Source: CAWAPD01 sp963783865
GTDB taxonomy: Bacteria; Actinomycetota; Thermoleophilia; UBA2241
DNA length: 64,000 nt
Assembly: GCA_963783865.1 (NCBI GenBank)
Contig: CAWAPD010000003.1
Coordinates: forward strand, 186,001 to 250,000
Direction: 5' to 3'
Both the position numbers and the translations under genes were made by a program. How positions within the stretch are numbered: the first letter of the stretch is position 1; each line of letters begins with the position of its first letter. Below the pieces are notes generated by a model that was given only the letters and a program-made list of their open reading frames with translations, had not been told where the DNA came from and searched no databases. Shown here piece after piece: positions 16,188 through 24,386 of this stretch.

Positions 16188-17456
16188 GTGCTCCTGCAGG
16201 GGAATCTCAAAGAGTTCAGCCTCCCGAACGTCTTCCAGCTGGTGAAGATGAGCGCCAAGACCGGCGCTCTCAGCATCGAGCGCGAGGGCGAGTCGGGCAA
16301 GATCTTCTTCCGCAACGGCGCCATCTACTTCGCGACCGCCTCGCCCGGCACCATGCCGCTCGGCGAGCGCCTCGTGAAGGCCGGCCACGTGACCAGCAAG
16401 CAGCTCCAGGCGGCGCTCGCCGAGCAGAAGAAGTCGTCCAAGAAGGGCCGCATCGGCCAGATCCTGCTCGAGCACGGCTACATCGACCGCAAGACCCTCG
16501 AGCAAGCCGTGCGCGACCAGATCGAGGACGTGACCTTCAACTTCTTCAGCTGGGTCGAGGGCGACTTCTCCTTCGAGGCCGACGAGACGGTCACCGACGA
16601 GGACATCCTGGTCGAGATGAACGTCGAATCGGTGATCATGGAGGGCTGTCGCCGGCTCGACGAGTGGGACCTGATCTTCGACACGCTGGGCTCGCTCGAG
16701 CGCGTGCCGCGGCTGATCTACAACGATATCGTCGAAGAGGACGGCGGCATCAAGCTCACGCCGGACCAGTGGCGGGTCGTCTGCTGGATCGACGGCCGCC
16801 ACGACATCAACACCGTGCTCAAGGAATGCGGTCTCGACCGCTTCAACGGCGCCAAGGTCATCTACGACCTGTTCAAGCACGGCCTCGTGAACGTGAGCGA
16901 CGCCGCCATCGAGGAGATCGGCAGCAGCCGCTCGATCGTCGTGCGCGGACCGATCGACGTCTACAACCAGGTCTTCATCAGCACCCTGGCCGACGCCAAC
17001 GTCTCCGAGCACCTGCGGGTCGAGCTCATCGACGAGCGCGAGGTCGAGATCCCGATGATGGCCGCCACCTACGCGGCCAACGGCAATGGCGACGGCGAGA
17101 GCGAGAGCGAGGGCAACGGCGGCGGCGAGGCGCTGATCTACACGGCCAGCGTCAGCTCGCCCGAACAGGTCTGGCGGCGGTTCGCCGAGCAGAGCTCGGC
17201 CTTTATCGTGCTCGCCAACGCCAACTCGCTCGACAGCCTCAAGGCGGCCGTCCGCGACCTCGCCTTCGTGCGCAAGCTGGTCGACGTGCCGATCGTCGTG
17301 GCCACGTACGTCTCGATGGACGAGGACTCGCTCGACGCCTCGGCCGTCGCCAAGACGCTCAGCCTGGCCGACAAGATCCCCGTGCTGCAGTGCGACCTGC
17401 GCGACCAGGGGTCGGTCAAGGCCGTCGTCGACGCCGCGCTGAACCTGGTCGAGTAG
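16188..17456 (+). CDS. DUF4388 (PATAN-type) protein with a C-terminal GTPase-like region
   Basis: 422 residues. The N-terminus (1-100; LLQGNLKEFSLPNVFQLV, then KIFFRNGAIYFA) is a DUF4388/PATAN domain, found in bacterial signalling and gliding-related proteins. The middle (~100-270) resembles winged-helix segments of the same family. After an acidic Gly/Ser/Glu linker (~300-315), the last ~105 residues (FIVLANANSLDSLKAAVRDLAFVRKL, then VPIVVATYVSMDEDSL) look like the C-terminal half of a Ras/MglA-like GTPase fold, but no P-loop is visible. It is probably a regulatory scaffold. The GTG at 16188 follows GGAAGG. It is a single transcript ended by a hairpin at 17465-17485. Confidence 0.75.
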   Translation: MLLQGNLKEFSLPNVFQLVKMSAKTGALSIEREGESGKIFFRNGAIYFATASPGTMPLGERLVKAGHVTSKQLQAALAEQKKSSKKGRIGQILLEHGYIDRKTLEQAVRDQIEDVTFNFFSWVEGDFSFEADETVTDEDILVEMNVESVIMEGCRRLDEWDLIFDTLGSLERVPRLIYNDIVEEDGGIKLTPDQWRVVCWIDGRHDINTVLKECGLDRFNGAKVIYDLFKHGLVNVSDAAIEEIGSSRSIVVRGPIDVYNQVFISTLADANVSEHLRVELIDEREVEIPMMAATYAANGNGDGESESEGNGGGEALIYTASVSSPEQVWRRFAEQSSAFIVLANANSLDSLKAAVRDLAFVRKLVDVPIVVATYVSMDEDSLDASAVAKTLSLADKIPVLQCDLRDQGSVKAVVDAALNLVE

Positions 17457-17464
17457 GCGTCCGG

Positions 17465-17485
17465 GCGGGGCGCACGGCGCCCCGC
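17465..17485 (+). terminator. Hairpin after the DUF4388 gene
   Basis: 9-bp perfect arms around a 3-base loop (ACG), starting 9 bases after the stop codon. No T-tract. Confidence 0.5.
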
Positions 17486-17577
17486 GTCCAACCTTGTCAA
17501 TCCTTTCGGGCCCGGAGTACAGTCGTGCTCGCGTCCCCGCCGGCCCGCGCCGGCCACCGACGAAAGGACCCGGTCAC

Positions 17578-18558
17578 ATGTACTACCCGACCTATCGCAT
17601 GAGACGGCTGCGCCGGACGCCCGCCTTGCGCCGGATGCTCCGCGAGACCCAGCTCGCGCCCGACGACCTCATCTACCCGCTGTTCGTCTCGCACGGCGAG
17701 AACGTCAAGCGCCCGATCGCCTCGATGCCCGGCTGCGAGCAGCTCTCCATCGCCAACCTGCTGCCCGAGGTGCGCGAGATCTCCGGGCTCGGGATCCCGG
17801 CGGTCATCCTGTTCGGCATCCCCTCGCACAAGGACGCGGCGGCGAGCAGCGCCTACGACTCCGAGGGCGTGGTGCAGCTGGCGATCCGGGCGATCAAGGA
17901 CGAGGTGCCCGACCTGGTCGTGGTCACCGACGTCTGCCTGTGCGAGTACATGGACCACGGGCATTGCGGCGTCGTGCAGAACGGCGAGATCGTCAACGAC
18001 CTCACGCTCGAGCTGCTGGCCAAGATGGCGGTCAGCCACGCCGAGGCCGGCGCCGACATCGTCGCCCCCTCGGACATGATGGACGGGCGCGTCGCCGCCA
18101 TCCGCAACGCGCTCGACGACGAGGGGTTCACCGACACGGTCATCATGGCCTACTCGGCCAAGTTCGCCTCGGCCTTCTACGGGCCGTTCCGCGACGCCGC
18201 CGAGTCGCCGCCGGCGTTCGGCGACCGCAAGACCTACCAGATGGACCCCGCCAACGGCGAGGAGGCCGTGCGCGAGGCGCTGCTCGACATCGAGGAGGGA
18301 GCCGACATCATCATGGTCAAGCCGGCGCTGCCGTACCTCGACGTCGTCAAGGCCGTCAAGCAGGAGACGAAGTTCCCGCTGGCCGCCTACAACGTCAGCG
18401 GCGAGTACGCGATGATCAAGGCCGCCGCGGCCAACGGCTGGCTCGACGAGCGCGCCTGCGTGATGGAGGCCCTGACGAGCATCCGGCGCGCCGGGGCCGA
18501 CCTGATCCTGACCTACCACGCCAAGGACGCCGTGCGCTGGCTCGAGGGCGTGGAGTGA
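17578..18558 (+). CDS. hemB: Delta-aminolevulinic acid dehydratase (porphobilinogen synthase)
   Basis: 326 residues, full length. It condenses two 5-aminolevulinate molecules to porphobilinogen in the cytosol. The zinc-type Cys cluster TDVCLCEYMDHGHCG is near 118-132. The active-site lysines are in SAKFASAFYG (~194) and MVKPALPYLD (~246). The phenylalanine/metal regulatory region RKTYQMDPAN is present. The ATG at 17578 follows AAGGA. It is followed by a 23-bp-arm hairpin and then a radical SAM gene of the haem pathway, with its partner hemL 3 kb downstream. Confidence 0.97.
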   Translation: MYYPTYRMRRLRRTPALRRMLRETQLAPDDLIYPLFVSHGENVKRPIASMPGCEQLSIANLLPEVREISGLGIPAVILFGIPSHKDAAASSAYDSEGVVQLAIRAIKDEVPDLVVVTDVCLCEYMDHGHCGVVQNGEIVNDLTLELLAKMAVSHAEAGADIVAPSDMMDGRVAAIRNALDDEGFTDTVIMAYSAKFASAFYGPFRDAAESPPAFGDRKTYQMDPANGEEAVREALLDIEEGADIIMVKPALPYLDVVKAVKQETKFPLAAYNVSGEYAMIKAAAANGWLDERACVMEALTSIRRAGADLILTYHAKDAVRWLEGVE

Positions 18559-18569
18559 GCTAGAGCCGA

Positions 18570-18616
18570 GGGCGGCGGGGGGCGCAACGCCGCCGGCGTT
18601 GCGCCCCCCGCCGCCC
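18570..18616 (+). terminator. Long GC-rich hairpin after hemB
   Basis: Perfect 23-bp arms around a single central base, 11 bases after the hemB stop. No T-tract. A CATACT -10-like element follows 6 bases later, so the hairpin separates two transcription units. Confidence 0.6.
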
Positions 18617-18637
18617 GCCCGCATACTGAACGTGCAG

Positions 18638-19771
18638 ATGATGGAAACCCCGCCCACCGGTCATCCCCACGCCACGCACGCCTCCGGCGGCGCGTCCGCG
18701 CTCGACTTCTCGGCCCCGCGGGTGGTCGCCTGGGAGGTCACGCGCAGCTGCAACCTGGCCTGCGTCCACTGCCGGGCGTCGGCCGTCCACGGTCCGTACG
18801 AGGGCGAGCTGACGACCGCCGAGGCGTACACGCTCGTCGACCAGATCGCCTCGTTCGCGAGCCCGATCCTCATCCTCACCGGCGGCGACCCGCTGATGCG
18901 CGCCGACGTGTTCGAGATCGCCGAGCGCGCCATCTCCAAGGGCCTACGCACCGTGATGTCGCCCAACGGCACGCTGGTCACGCCCGAGGTCGCGCGGCGC
19001 ATGAAGGACGTCGGCATCGCCCGCGTCAGCATCTCGATCGACTTCCCCACGGCGGCCGGACACGACGAGTTCCGGGGCGTGCCCGGGGCCTTCGACGGCG
19101 CCGTGCGCGGCATCGGCAACTGCCTCGACGCCGGGGTGGAGGTGCAGATCAACTCCACGATCACCAAGCTGAACGCCCACCACCTGCCGGCGCTGCTGCA
19201 GCTCGCCGACGACCTCGGCGCCGTCTCGTTCCACCCGTTCATGCTCGTGCCGACCGGCCGCGGCAAGGAGCTCGAGGCCCAGGAGCTGCCGCCCGACGAG
19301 TACGAGCGCGCCCTCGAGTGGATGTACGACGCCCAGCAGGAGTCGGCGCTGTTCATGAAGCCGACCGACGTGCCCCACTACTGGCGCGTGATGCGCCAGC
19401 GGGCGAAGCAGCAGGGCCGCAAGCTCGAGGTGCATCCCCACAGCCACGGCGGCATGAACACCCTCAGTCGCGGCTGCCTGGCCGGCATCGGCTTCTGCTT
19501 CATCAGCCACCGCGGCGACGTGCAGGGCTGCGGCTACTTCGACAAGGTCGCCGGCAACGTGCGCCGGCAGCCGTTCCCCGAGGTCTGGCGCGACTCGCCG
19601 CTCTTCAACGAGCTGCGCCGGCTGGATGAGATCAAGGGCAAGTGCGGCGCCTGCGAGTTCAAGCGCGTCTGCGGCGGCTGCCGGGCGCGCGCCTACGAGG
19701 CGACCGGCGACTACATGGCCGAGGAGCCGTACTGCGCGTACGTGCCACGCGGCTGGACGCCGCAGGGCTAG
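18638..19771 (+). CDS. Radical SAM/SPASM protein of the AhbD/NirJ type, probable haem synthase
   Basis: 377 residues. The radical SAM cluster CNLACVHC is near residues 30-37. The C-terminal SPASM region carries the Cys set SRGCLAGIGFC, QGCGYFDKVAGN, KCGACEFKRVCGGCRARAYEATGD and PYCAY. This arrangement is typical of AhbC/AhbD/NirJ and related proteins. Next to hemB, the likeliest role is decarboxylation of Fe-coproporphyrin III to haem b in the siroheme-dependent pathway (AhbD), but AhbC or another SPASM maturase cannot be excluded. CATACT at 18622-18627 lies close to the start without a ribosome-binding site, so the message may be leaderless. GTG 18632 or ATG 18638 could start. Confidence 0.8.
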   Translation: MMETPPTGHPHATHASGGASALDFSAPRVVAWEVTRSCNLACVHCRASAVHGPYEGELTTAEAYTLVDQIASFASPILILTGGDPLMRADVFEIAERAISKGLRTVMSPNGTLVTPEVARRMKDVGIARVSISIDFPTAAGHDEFRGVPGAFDGAVRGIGNCLDAGVEVQINSTITKLNAHHLPALLQLADDLGAVSFHPFMLVPTGRGKELEAQELPPDEYERALEWMYDAQQESALFMKPTDVPHYWRVMRQRAKQQGRKLEVHPHSHGGMNTLSRGCLAGIGFCFISHRGDVQGCGYFDKVAGNVRRQPFPEVWRDSPLFNELRRLDEIKGKCGACEFKRVCGGCRARAYEATGDYMAEEPYCAYVPRGWTPQG

Positions 19772-21129
19772 GCGGCTCGCACCGCCTCGGACCGCTCGCT
19801 CTCCGCGCGGCCCGGCCACAGCTCACGCGCCCTCACCGGGCTGCCTTCCGACCCCAGCCGCCACAGCCTTCCCAGGGCCAGGCCGAACGTCGCCAGCAGA
19901 AGCACGTCGCGCACCACGGTGACGACGATGCCCGCCGTCTCGAGGTGGATCAGCGAGGTGTAGAGGCTCGGGAACTCGACCTGCGTGAGCAGGGTCGCCG
20001 CGAGGGCCAGCGAGCCCAGCGGCCAGTCGGCGAGCAGCAGGAGCGCGCCCAGCGGCAGGAGCCAGATGAGGTACTGCGGCGACAGCACCTTGGCGAACGC
20101 GGTGACGGCCACCAGCAGGGCCAGGGCGGCGGTGGGGAGCGCGGCGGGCAGGGCGGCGGGCGCCGCTCGCAGCGCCGCTCGTGCGCGCCAGAGCAGCCAG
20201 CACGTGAAGCCGATTGCGATCAGCGTGAGCGGCTCGGCAACGCCCGCCGCCATCGTCGCCCCTGGGCCGAAGACGTTGTGCGAGCCGTACGTGTAGTCGA
20301 TCGAGATCCGGCTGCCGGCGATCGCGTGCCACAGCAGCAGGGGCATCGCCGGCACGCTCTCGATCTGCACGGGGCGGGCGGCGTGGTACCCGAAGCTGCT
20401 CGCCACGCCGCCCGGTGAGACGGCGAGGAAGGGCAGGTAGGGCAGCGCGGCGGTGAGCGCCGCGGCCACGACGACGCGCATCGCCTCTCGGCGGCCGACG
20501 TCGAGGGCGAGCACGAGCACGAGCGGCAGCAGAGCCAGCGGCGCGAGCTTGAGCGCGAAGCCGGCCCCTACCAGAAGACCGGCGACGATGTACCAGCGCC
20601 GCAGCAGGGCGAGCAGAACCAGGGCCACGACCAGCGCCACGGCGACGTCGAACCGGTTCTCGATCAGGGCGCCCGTCGCGGCCACGAAGGCAGCGAACGA
20701 GACCGCCGCCTGCCGGGCGCGTGCCTGGCGCCCCGGCCAGAGCAGCCACGCGCTCAGGACGACGACGGCCATGCTCGCGACGGTCAGCACGTACATCTCG
20801 ACCGAGAACCAGCGCTGGTAGGCGGCGAGGTGCGTGGTCGCGTCGCCGGTGTGACCGGGGGCCAGCAAAAGGGGCAGGGCGAGCGGCGGATAGACGAACA
20901 TGAAGTCGCGATAGGGCACCTCACCGACTCTCACGGCGGTCGCGTCGCGCAGGTCCGACCACACGTCCGACATGGCGTGCACCGCGTACCAGAGGTGCGG
21001 GAAGAGCAGCGCGACGACGAGCGTGACGAGCAGCAGCCCCAGGACGAGGCCGGCGGCGAGGCCGCGGCGCGAGCGGGGCGCAGCGCCCCGCTCGCGCCGC
21101 GGCCTGACCGATGCCGCCCCGTCCGCCAC
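19768..21129 (-). CDS. Polytopic glycosyltransferase, GT87/DUF2029-like
   Basis: 453 residues with about ten to twelve hydrophobic helices. A first periplasmic loop contains DLRDATAVRVGEVPYRDFMFVYPPLALPLLL, the acidic and aromatic pattern expected in polyprenyl-phosphate-sugar-dependent GT-C enzymes. ENRFDVAVALVVALVLLAL and KVLSPQYLIWLLPL also match the GT87 mannosyltransferase family. It probably transfers a mannose-type sugar to an envelope acceptor. The GTG start follows the TGA of the GNAT gene with no gap, so the two are coupled. Its stop shares the tetranucleotide CTAG with the convergent radical SAM gene. Confidence 0.75.
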   Translation of the reverse strand: MADGAASVRPRRERGAAPRSRRGLAAGLVLGLLLVTLVVALLFPHLWYAVHAMSDVWSDLRDATAVRVGEVPYRDFMFVYPPLALPLLLAPGHTGDATTHLAAYQRWFSVEMYVLTVASMAVVVLSAWLLWPGRQARARQAAVSFAAFVAATGALIENRFDVAVALVVALVLLALLRRWYIVAGLLVGAGFALKLAPLALLPLVLVLALDVGRREAMRVVVAAALTAALPYLPFLAVSPGGVASSFGYHAARPVQIESVPAMPLLLWHAIAGSRISIDYTYGSHNVFGPGATMAAGVAEPLTLIAIGFTCWLLWRARAALRAAPAALPAALPTAALALLVAVTAFAKVLSPQYLIWLLPLGALLLLADWPLGSLALAATLLTQVEFPSLYTSLIHLETAGIVVTVVRDVLLLATFGLALGRLWRLGSEGSPVRARELWPGRAESERSEAVRAA

Positions 21130-21558
21130 TCAGAAATGCCGCTCGAGTTGGAGCGACTCGTCGGTCAGGCCGTGCTTGGCGTAGAGGTGCCGGGCCGCGT
21201 GGTTGCCGGGCATGGTCGAGACCGTCACCTCGCGGCAGCCGGCGGCGCGGAACGCCTGGAGGGCGCCCGCCACCAGGGCGTCGCCGACGCCCTGGTGGCG
21301 GGCGCCCTCCTCCACGAAGAGCTCGTCGATGCAGGCCCAGCGGCCACCGTGGAACAGCCCCGGGCGCATGAACCAGGTCAGCACGCCGACGACGGCGCCG
21401 TCGACCTCGGCGACGAACGCCCCCGAGCCGGGGAAGTCGAGGTACGTGGCCACGGCGCGGTCGTCGACCGGGCTGGTCTCGCCCTCGCCCTCCGCCAGCG
21501 CCCTGACCAGGCGCGCGACGACCGGTTCGTCGCCGACCGTCGCCTCACGGATCACCAT
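21130..21558 (-). CDS. GNAT-family N-acetyltransferase
   Basis: 142 residues forming one GNAT domain. The acetyl-CoA pyrophosphate loop is VEEGARHQGVGDALVAGALQAF (~75-96), followed by NHAARHLYAKHGL. The acceptor is unknown. ATG 21558 is preferred over GTG 21564 because AGGAG lies 8 bases before the ATG but only 2 before the GTG. It is directly followed by the glycosyltransferase gene (TGAGTG junction). Confidence 0.85.
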   Translation of the reverse strand: MVIREATVGDEPVVARLVRALAEGEGETSPVDDRAVATYLDFPGSGAFVAEVDGAVVGVLTWFMRPGLFHGGRWACIDELFVEEGARHQGVGDALVAGALQAFRAAGCREVTVSTMPGNHAARHLYAKHGLTDESLQLERHF

Positions 21559-21580
21559 GTCCACTTCTCCTTGCTCGTGG

Positions 21581-21592
21581 CCGTTCGAACGG
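21581..21592. promoter_or_regulatory. 12-bp palindrome CCGTTCGAACGG in a divergent promoter region
   Basis: A perfect palindrome between the divergent GNAT (start 21558) and hemL (start 21662) genes. It could be an operator. No cognate regulator is identified. Confidence 0.3.
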
Positions 21593-21661
21593 CGACGCGC
21601 GGCCGCTGCCCGTGGACTATTATGTACTTCCCGTCACATGCGGAAAGCCTTGGGAGGGCGC

Positions 21662-22945
21662 GTGAAGACCGACGAATCCAGACGCCTGTTCGACGAAGCC
21701 CGGCGCTCGATCCCCGGCGGCGTCAACTCGCCGGTGCGCGCGATGAAGGGCGTGGGCATGCCCCACCCGCTGTTCATCGCCCGGGCCCAGGGGTCGCACC
21801 TGTGGGACGCCGACGGCAACGAGTTCGTCGACTTCGTCAATTCGTGGGGGCCGATGATCCTCGGCTGGGGCCACCCCGACGTCCTCGCCCGGCTGCACGC
21901 CTCTCTGGACCGGGGAACGAGCTTCGGGGCGCCGACCGAGGTCGAGATCGAGCTGGCGCGGCTGGTCTGCGACGCCGTCCCCTCGGTCGAGCTGGTACGC
22001 ATGGTCAACTCGGGCACCGAGGCGACGATGAGCGCCGTGCGCGTCGCCCGTGGCTTCACCGGGCGCGACAAGGTCGTCAAGTTCGTCGGCTGCTACCACG
22101 GCCACGCCGACGCTTTCCTGGCCGCCGCCGGCAGCGGCGTGCTGACCCTGGCGCTGCCCGATAGCCCCGGCGTGCCGGCGGCGGTCACGGCCGACACGCT
22201 GCTCGTCGACTACAACGACGTCGAGGCGCTGCGCGAGCTGTTCGAGAGCCGCGGCGACGAGATCGCCTGCCTGATCGTCGAGCCGGTGGCCGGCAACATG
22301 GGCGTCGTGCCGCCGCAGCCCGGGTTCCTCGAGGCCTGCCGCGAGCTCTGCACCGCGGCCGGCGCCGTCCTGATCTTCGACGAAGTGATCACCGGCTTCC
22401 GGCTCGGGTGGGGAGGGGCGCAGGAGCGTTTCGGCGTCGCGCCCGACATGACGACGCTGGGCAAGATCATCGGCGGCGGCCTGCCGGTCGGCGCCTTCGG
22501 CGGCCGGGCCGACATCATGGAGACGGTGGCCCCGCTCGGGTCGACCTACCAGGCCGGCACGCTGTCGGGCAACCCGCTGGCGATGGCCGCCGGCGTGGCG
22601 ACGCTCGAGGTGCTGCGGCGCCCGGGTACATACGAGCGCATCGAGGCCAACGCGGCGAGGGTGGCCGAGGGGCTGCTCGCCGCCGTGGCGGCGGGCAGCC
22701 GGCCGGCCACCCTCAACCGGGTCGGGCCGATGATGACGCTGTTCTTCCGCGAGGCGCCGGTGACCAGCTTCGCCGAGGCGAAGCAGGCCGACACCGGCGC
22801 CTACGCCGGCTACTGGCGCCACATGCTCGAGCGCGGCCTGTACCTGGCCCCGTCGCAGTTCGAGTCGGCGATGGTCTCGGCGGCACTGACCGACGAGGAC
22901 ATCGACCGGGCCGCGACGGCGGCCGCGGCGTTCTTCGCGGGGTAG
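21662..22945 (+). CDS. hemL: Glutamate-1-semialdehyde 2,1-aminomutase
   Basis: 427 residues, full length, PLP-dependent class III aminotransferase fold. It converts glutamate-1-semialdehyde to 5-aminolevulinate. The N-terminal SIPGGVNSPVRAMKGVG is diagnostic. The PLP region VNSGTEATMSAVRVARGFTGRDKVVKF, then CYHGHAD, is intact, and the Schiff-base Lys268 lies in TTLGKIIGGGLPVGAFGG. The GTG at 21662 follows GGGAGGG. TATTAT at 21619-21624 is a candidate -10. It begins an operon-like series with rex (9-base gap), an unknown gene and ubiD, which links haem supply to redox sensing. Confidence 0.97.
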   Translation: MKTDESRRLFDEARRSIPGGVNSPVRAMKGVGMPHPLFIARAQGSHLWDADGNEFVDFVNSWGPMILGWGHPDVLARLHASLDRGTSFGAPTEVEIELARLVCDAVPSVELVRMVNSGTEATMSAVRVARGFTGRDKVVKFVGCYHGHADAFLAAAGSGVLTLALPDSPGVPAAVTADTLLVDYNDVEALRELFESRGDEIACLIVEPVAGNMGVVPPQPGFLEACRELCTAAGAVLIFDEVITGFRLGWGGAQERFGVAPDMTTLGKIIGGGLPVGAFGGRADIMETVAPLGSTYQAGTLSGNPLAMAAGVATLEVLRRPGTYERIEANAARVAEGLLAAVAAGSRPATLNRVGPMMTLFFREAPVTSFAEAKQADTGAYAGYWRHMLERGLYLAPSQFESAMVSAALTDEDIDRAATAAAAFFAG

Positions 22946-22954
22946 GAGGGACCG

Positions 22955-23614
22955 ATGGCGCGGATGATCGACAAGAACAGCGTCCCCGCGGTCACCGTGC
23001 CGCGCCTGGCGTTGTACTTGCGCAAGCTGCGCGAGCTGCAGTCGCAGGGCGTCGCGCGGATCTCGTCGAAGGAGCTGGCGCAGACGATCGACCTGAACGC
23101 CGCCCAGATCCGCAAGGACTTCTCGTACTTCGGCGAGTTCGGCACGCGCGGCGTCGGGTACGAGGTCGACCGCCTGGTCGAGGAGATCAAGCGCTGCCTC
23201 GGGCTCAACCGCACGTGGAACACGATCATCGTCGGCGCCGGTTCACTGGGCAGCGCCCTCGCGCGGTACCGCGGCTTCAGCGAGCAGGGGTTCCAGCTGG
23301 TGGCGATGTTCGACGCCTCGCCCAAGAAGGTCGGCGTGGGCTTTGGCGAGGGTCGCTCGATCCGCGACGTGGCCGAGCTCGAGGACTTCCTGGCCCGCGA
23401 GCAGGTCGACATCGCGATCGTCGCCGTGCCTGCCCACGCGGCGCAGTCCATCATCGACCGCCTCACCGGCGGCGAACCGGGGCAGAGGGTCGGCGCGATC
23501 CTGAACTTCGCCCCGGTGCGCGTGATGACACCAAAGGACGTGATGGTGCGCCAGGTCGACTTCTCGAGCGAGCTCATGTTCCTCTCGTTCTACCTCGACC
23601 AGGAGGATGGGTGA
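22955..23614 (+). CDS. rex: Redox-sensing transcriptional repressor Rex
   Basis: 219 residues. The N-terminal winged helix (residues 8-80; VPRLALYLRKLRELQSQG, then AQIRKDFSYFGEFGTRGVGY) is diagnostic for Rex. The C-terminal Rossmann domain (IIVGAGSLGSALA at ~89) binds NADH/NAD+. Rex dimers repress respiratory and fermentative genes when NADH is low. AGGAGG precedes the ATG at 22955. It lies between hemL and quinone genes and upstream of a large cytochrome cluster, all plausible targets, but I found no convincing TTGTGAA-type Rex operator in the window. Confidence 0.96.
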   Translation: MARMIDKNSVPAVTVPRLALYLRKLRELQSQGVARISSKELAQTIDLNAAQIRKDFSYFGEFGTRGVGYEVDRLVEEIKRCLGLNRTWNTIIVGAGSLGSALARYRGFSEQGFQLVAMFDASPKKVGVGFGEGRSIRDVAELEDFLAREQVDIAIVAVPAHAAQSIIDRLTGGEPGQRVGAILNFAPVRVMTPKDVMVRQVDFSSELMFLSFYLDQEDG

Positions 23615-23615
23615 G

Positions 23616-24386
23616 GTGGACGAGTCGGCCGTCCAGGCGGCGCTGGCGCAGGTCGCGGCGCCGTTCGCGGGACCGGCACCCGGCGGGGACGACGCGGCCG
23701 GCGGGCTCGACGCCGGCGGCTCGGGCGGGACCGGCCGTGCGGCCCAGACGGGCGCCGCGGCGGAGCCGGTCTGGTCGCGCCTGTGGGACGCGCTCGTGCC
23801 GGGGGACGAGAGCCTCTACGGGCTCGCCATCGAGTACGTCTACGAGGGCTACCTTCTCCACTACCGGGAGAGCCGTGTGCTCGCGCCCGACGCGACGGTC
23901 GACCGTCGGCTGCTGCTGGGCGACCGCTTCGACGCGCTCGGGCTGCGGCTCGTGACCGATGCCGGCGACATCGACGCCGTGCGGCTCCTCACACGGCTGA
24001 TGGCGGCCTGCTCGTGGATGAGGGTCGCCGGCTGCCCCTTCGCCTACGACGACGACCTGTGGGCGCTGACCGTGGCGGGCATGGCTTCCGCCTACCAGGG
24101 CGGCAACGCCTACGCGGCGCTGGCCGTGTTCGACGAGGTCGACAGGCTGATCGCCCGGGAGCGGGTCGAGCGGCTGCCGGCCGTGGTGCGGCGCGGAGCG
24201 GCCGGGCTGTGGCTGCGCCACCCCGGGCCGCTCCGCGCCGCCCTCGGCCTGGACCCGCCGGCGGGCGGCGGCGACGACCCGGTCGACCCCGTCGAGGCGC
24301 TCCACGACGCCGACGCGGTCGAGCCCCATGAGGCCGAGATCGTGGCCGCCGAGGAGCAGTTCAACGACCAGGGAGGGGTGTGGTGA
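23616..24386 (+). CDS. Unrecognised conserved-looking protein between rex and ubiD
   Basis: 256 residues. The first ~45 are Gly/Ala-rich and variable. Residues ~50-200 appear helical and have a conserved feel: VWSRLWDALVPGDESLYGLA, YVYEGYLLHYRESRVL, RLLLGDRFDALGLRLVTDAGD. The C-terminus is acidic. No signal peptide or membrane span is seen. GTG 23616 is preferred over ATG 23607 because AGGAGG (23601-23606) lies 9 bases before the GTG and directly abuts the ATG. The stop overlaps the ubiD start (GTGA). Its place inside a hemL-rex-ubiD series suggests an accessory role in respiratory cofactor biogenesis, perhaps a helical assembly chaperone, but no function can be assigned. Confidence 0.7.
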   Translation: MDESAVQAALAQVAAPFAGPAPGGDDAAGGLDAGGSGGTGRAAQTGAAAEPVWSRLWDALVPGDESLYGLAIEYVYEGYLLHYRESRVLAPDATVDRRLLLGDRFDALGLRLVTDAGDIDAVRLLTRLMAACSWMRVAGCPFAYDDDLWALTVAGMASAYQGGNAYAALAVFDEVDRLIARERVERLPAVVRRGAAGLWLRHPGPLRAALGLDPPAGGGDDPVDPVEALHDADAVEPHEAEIVAAEEQFNDQGGVW

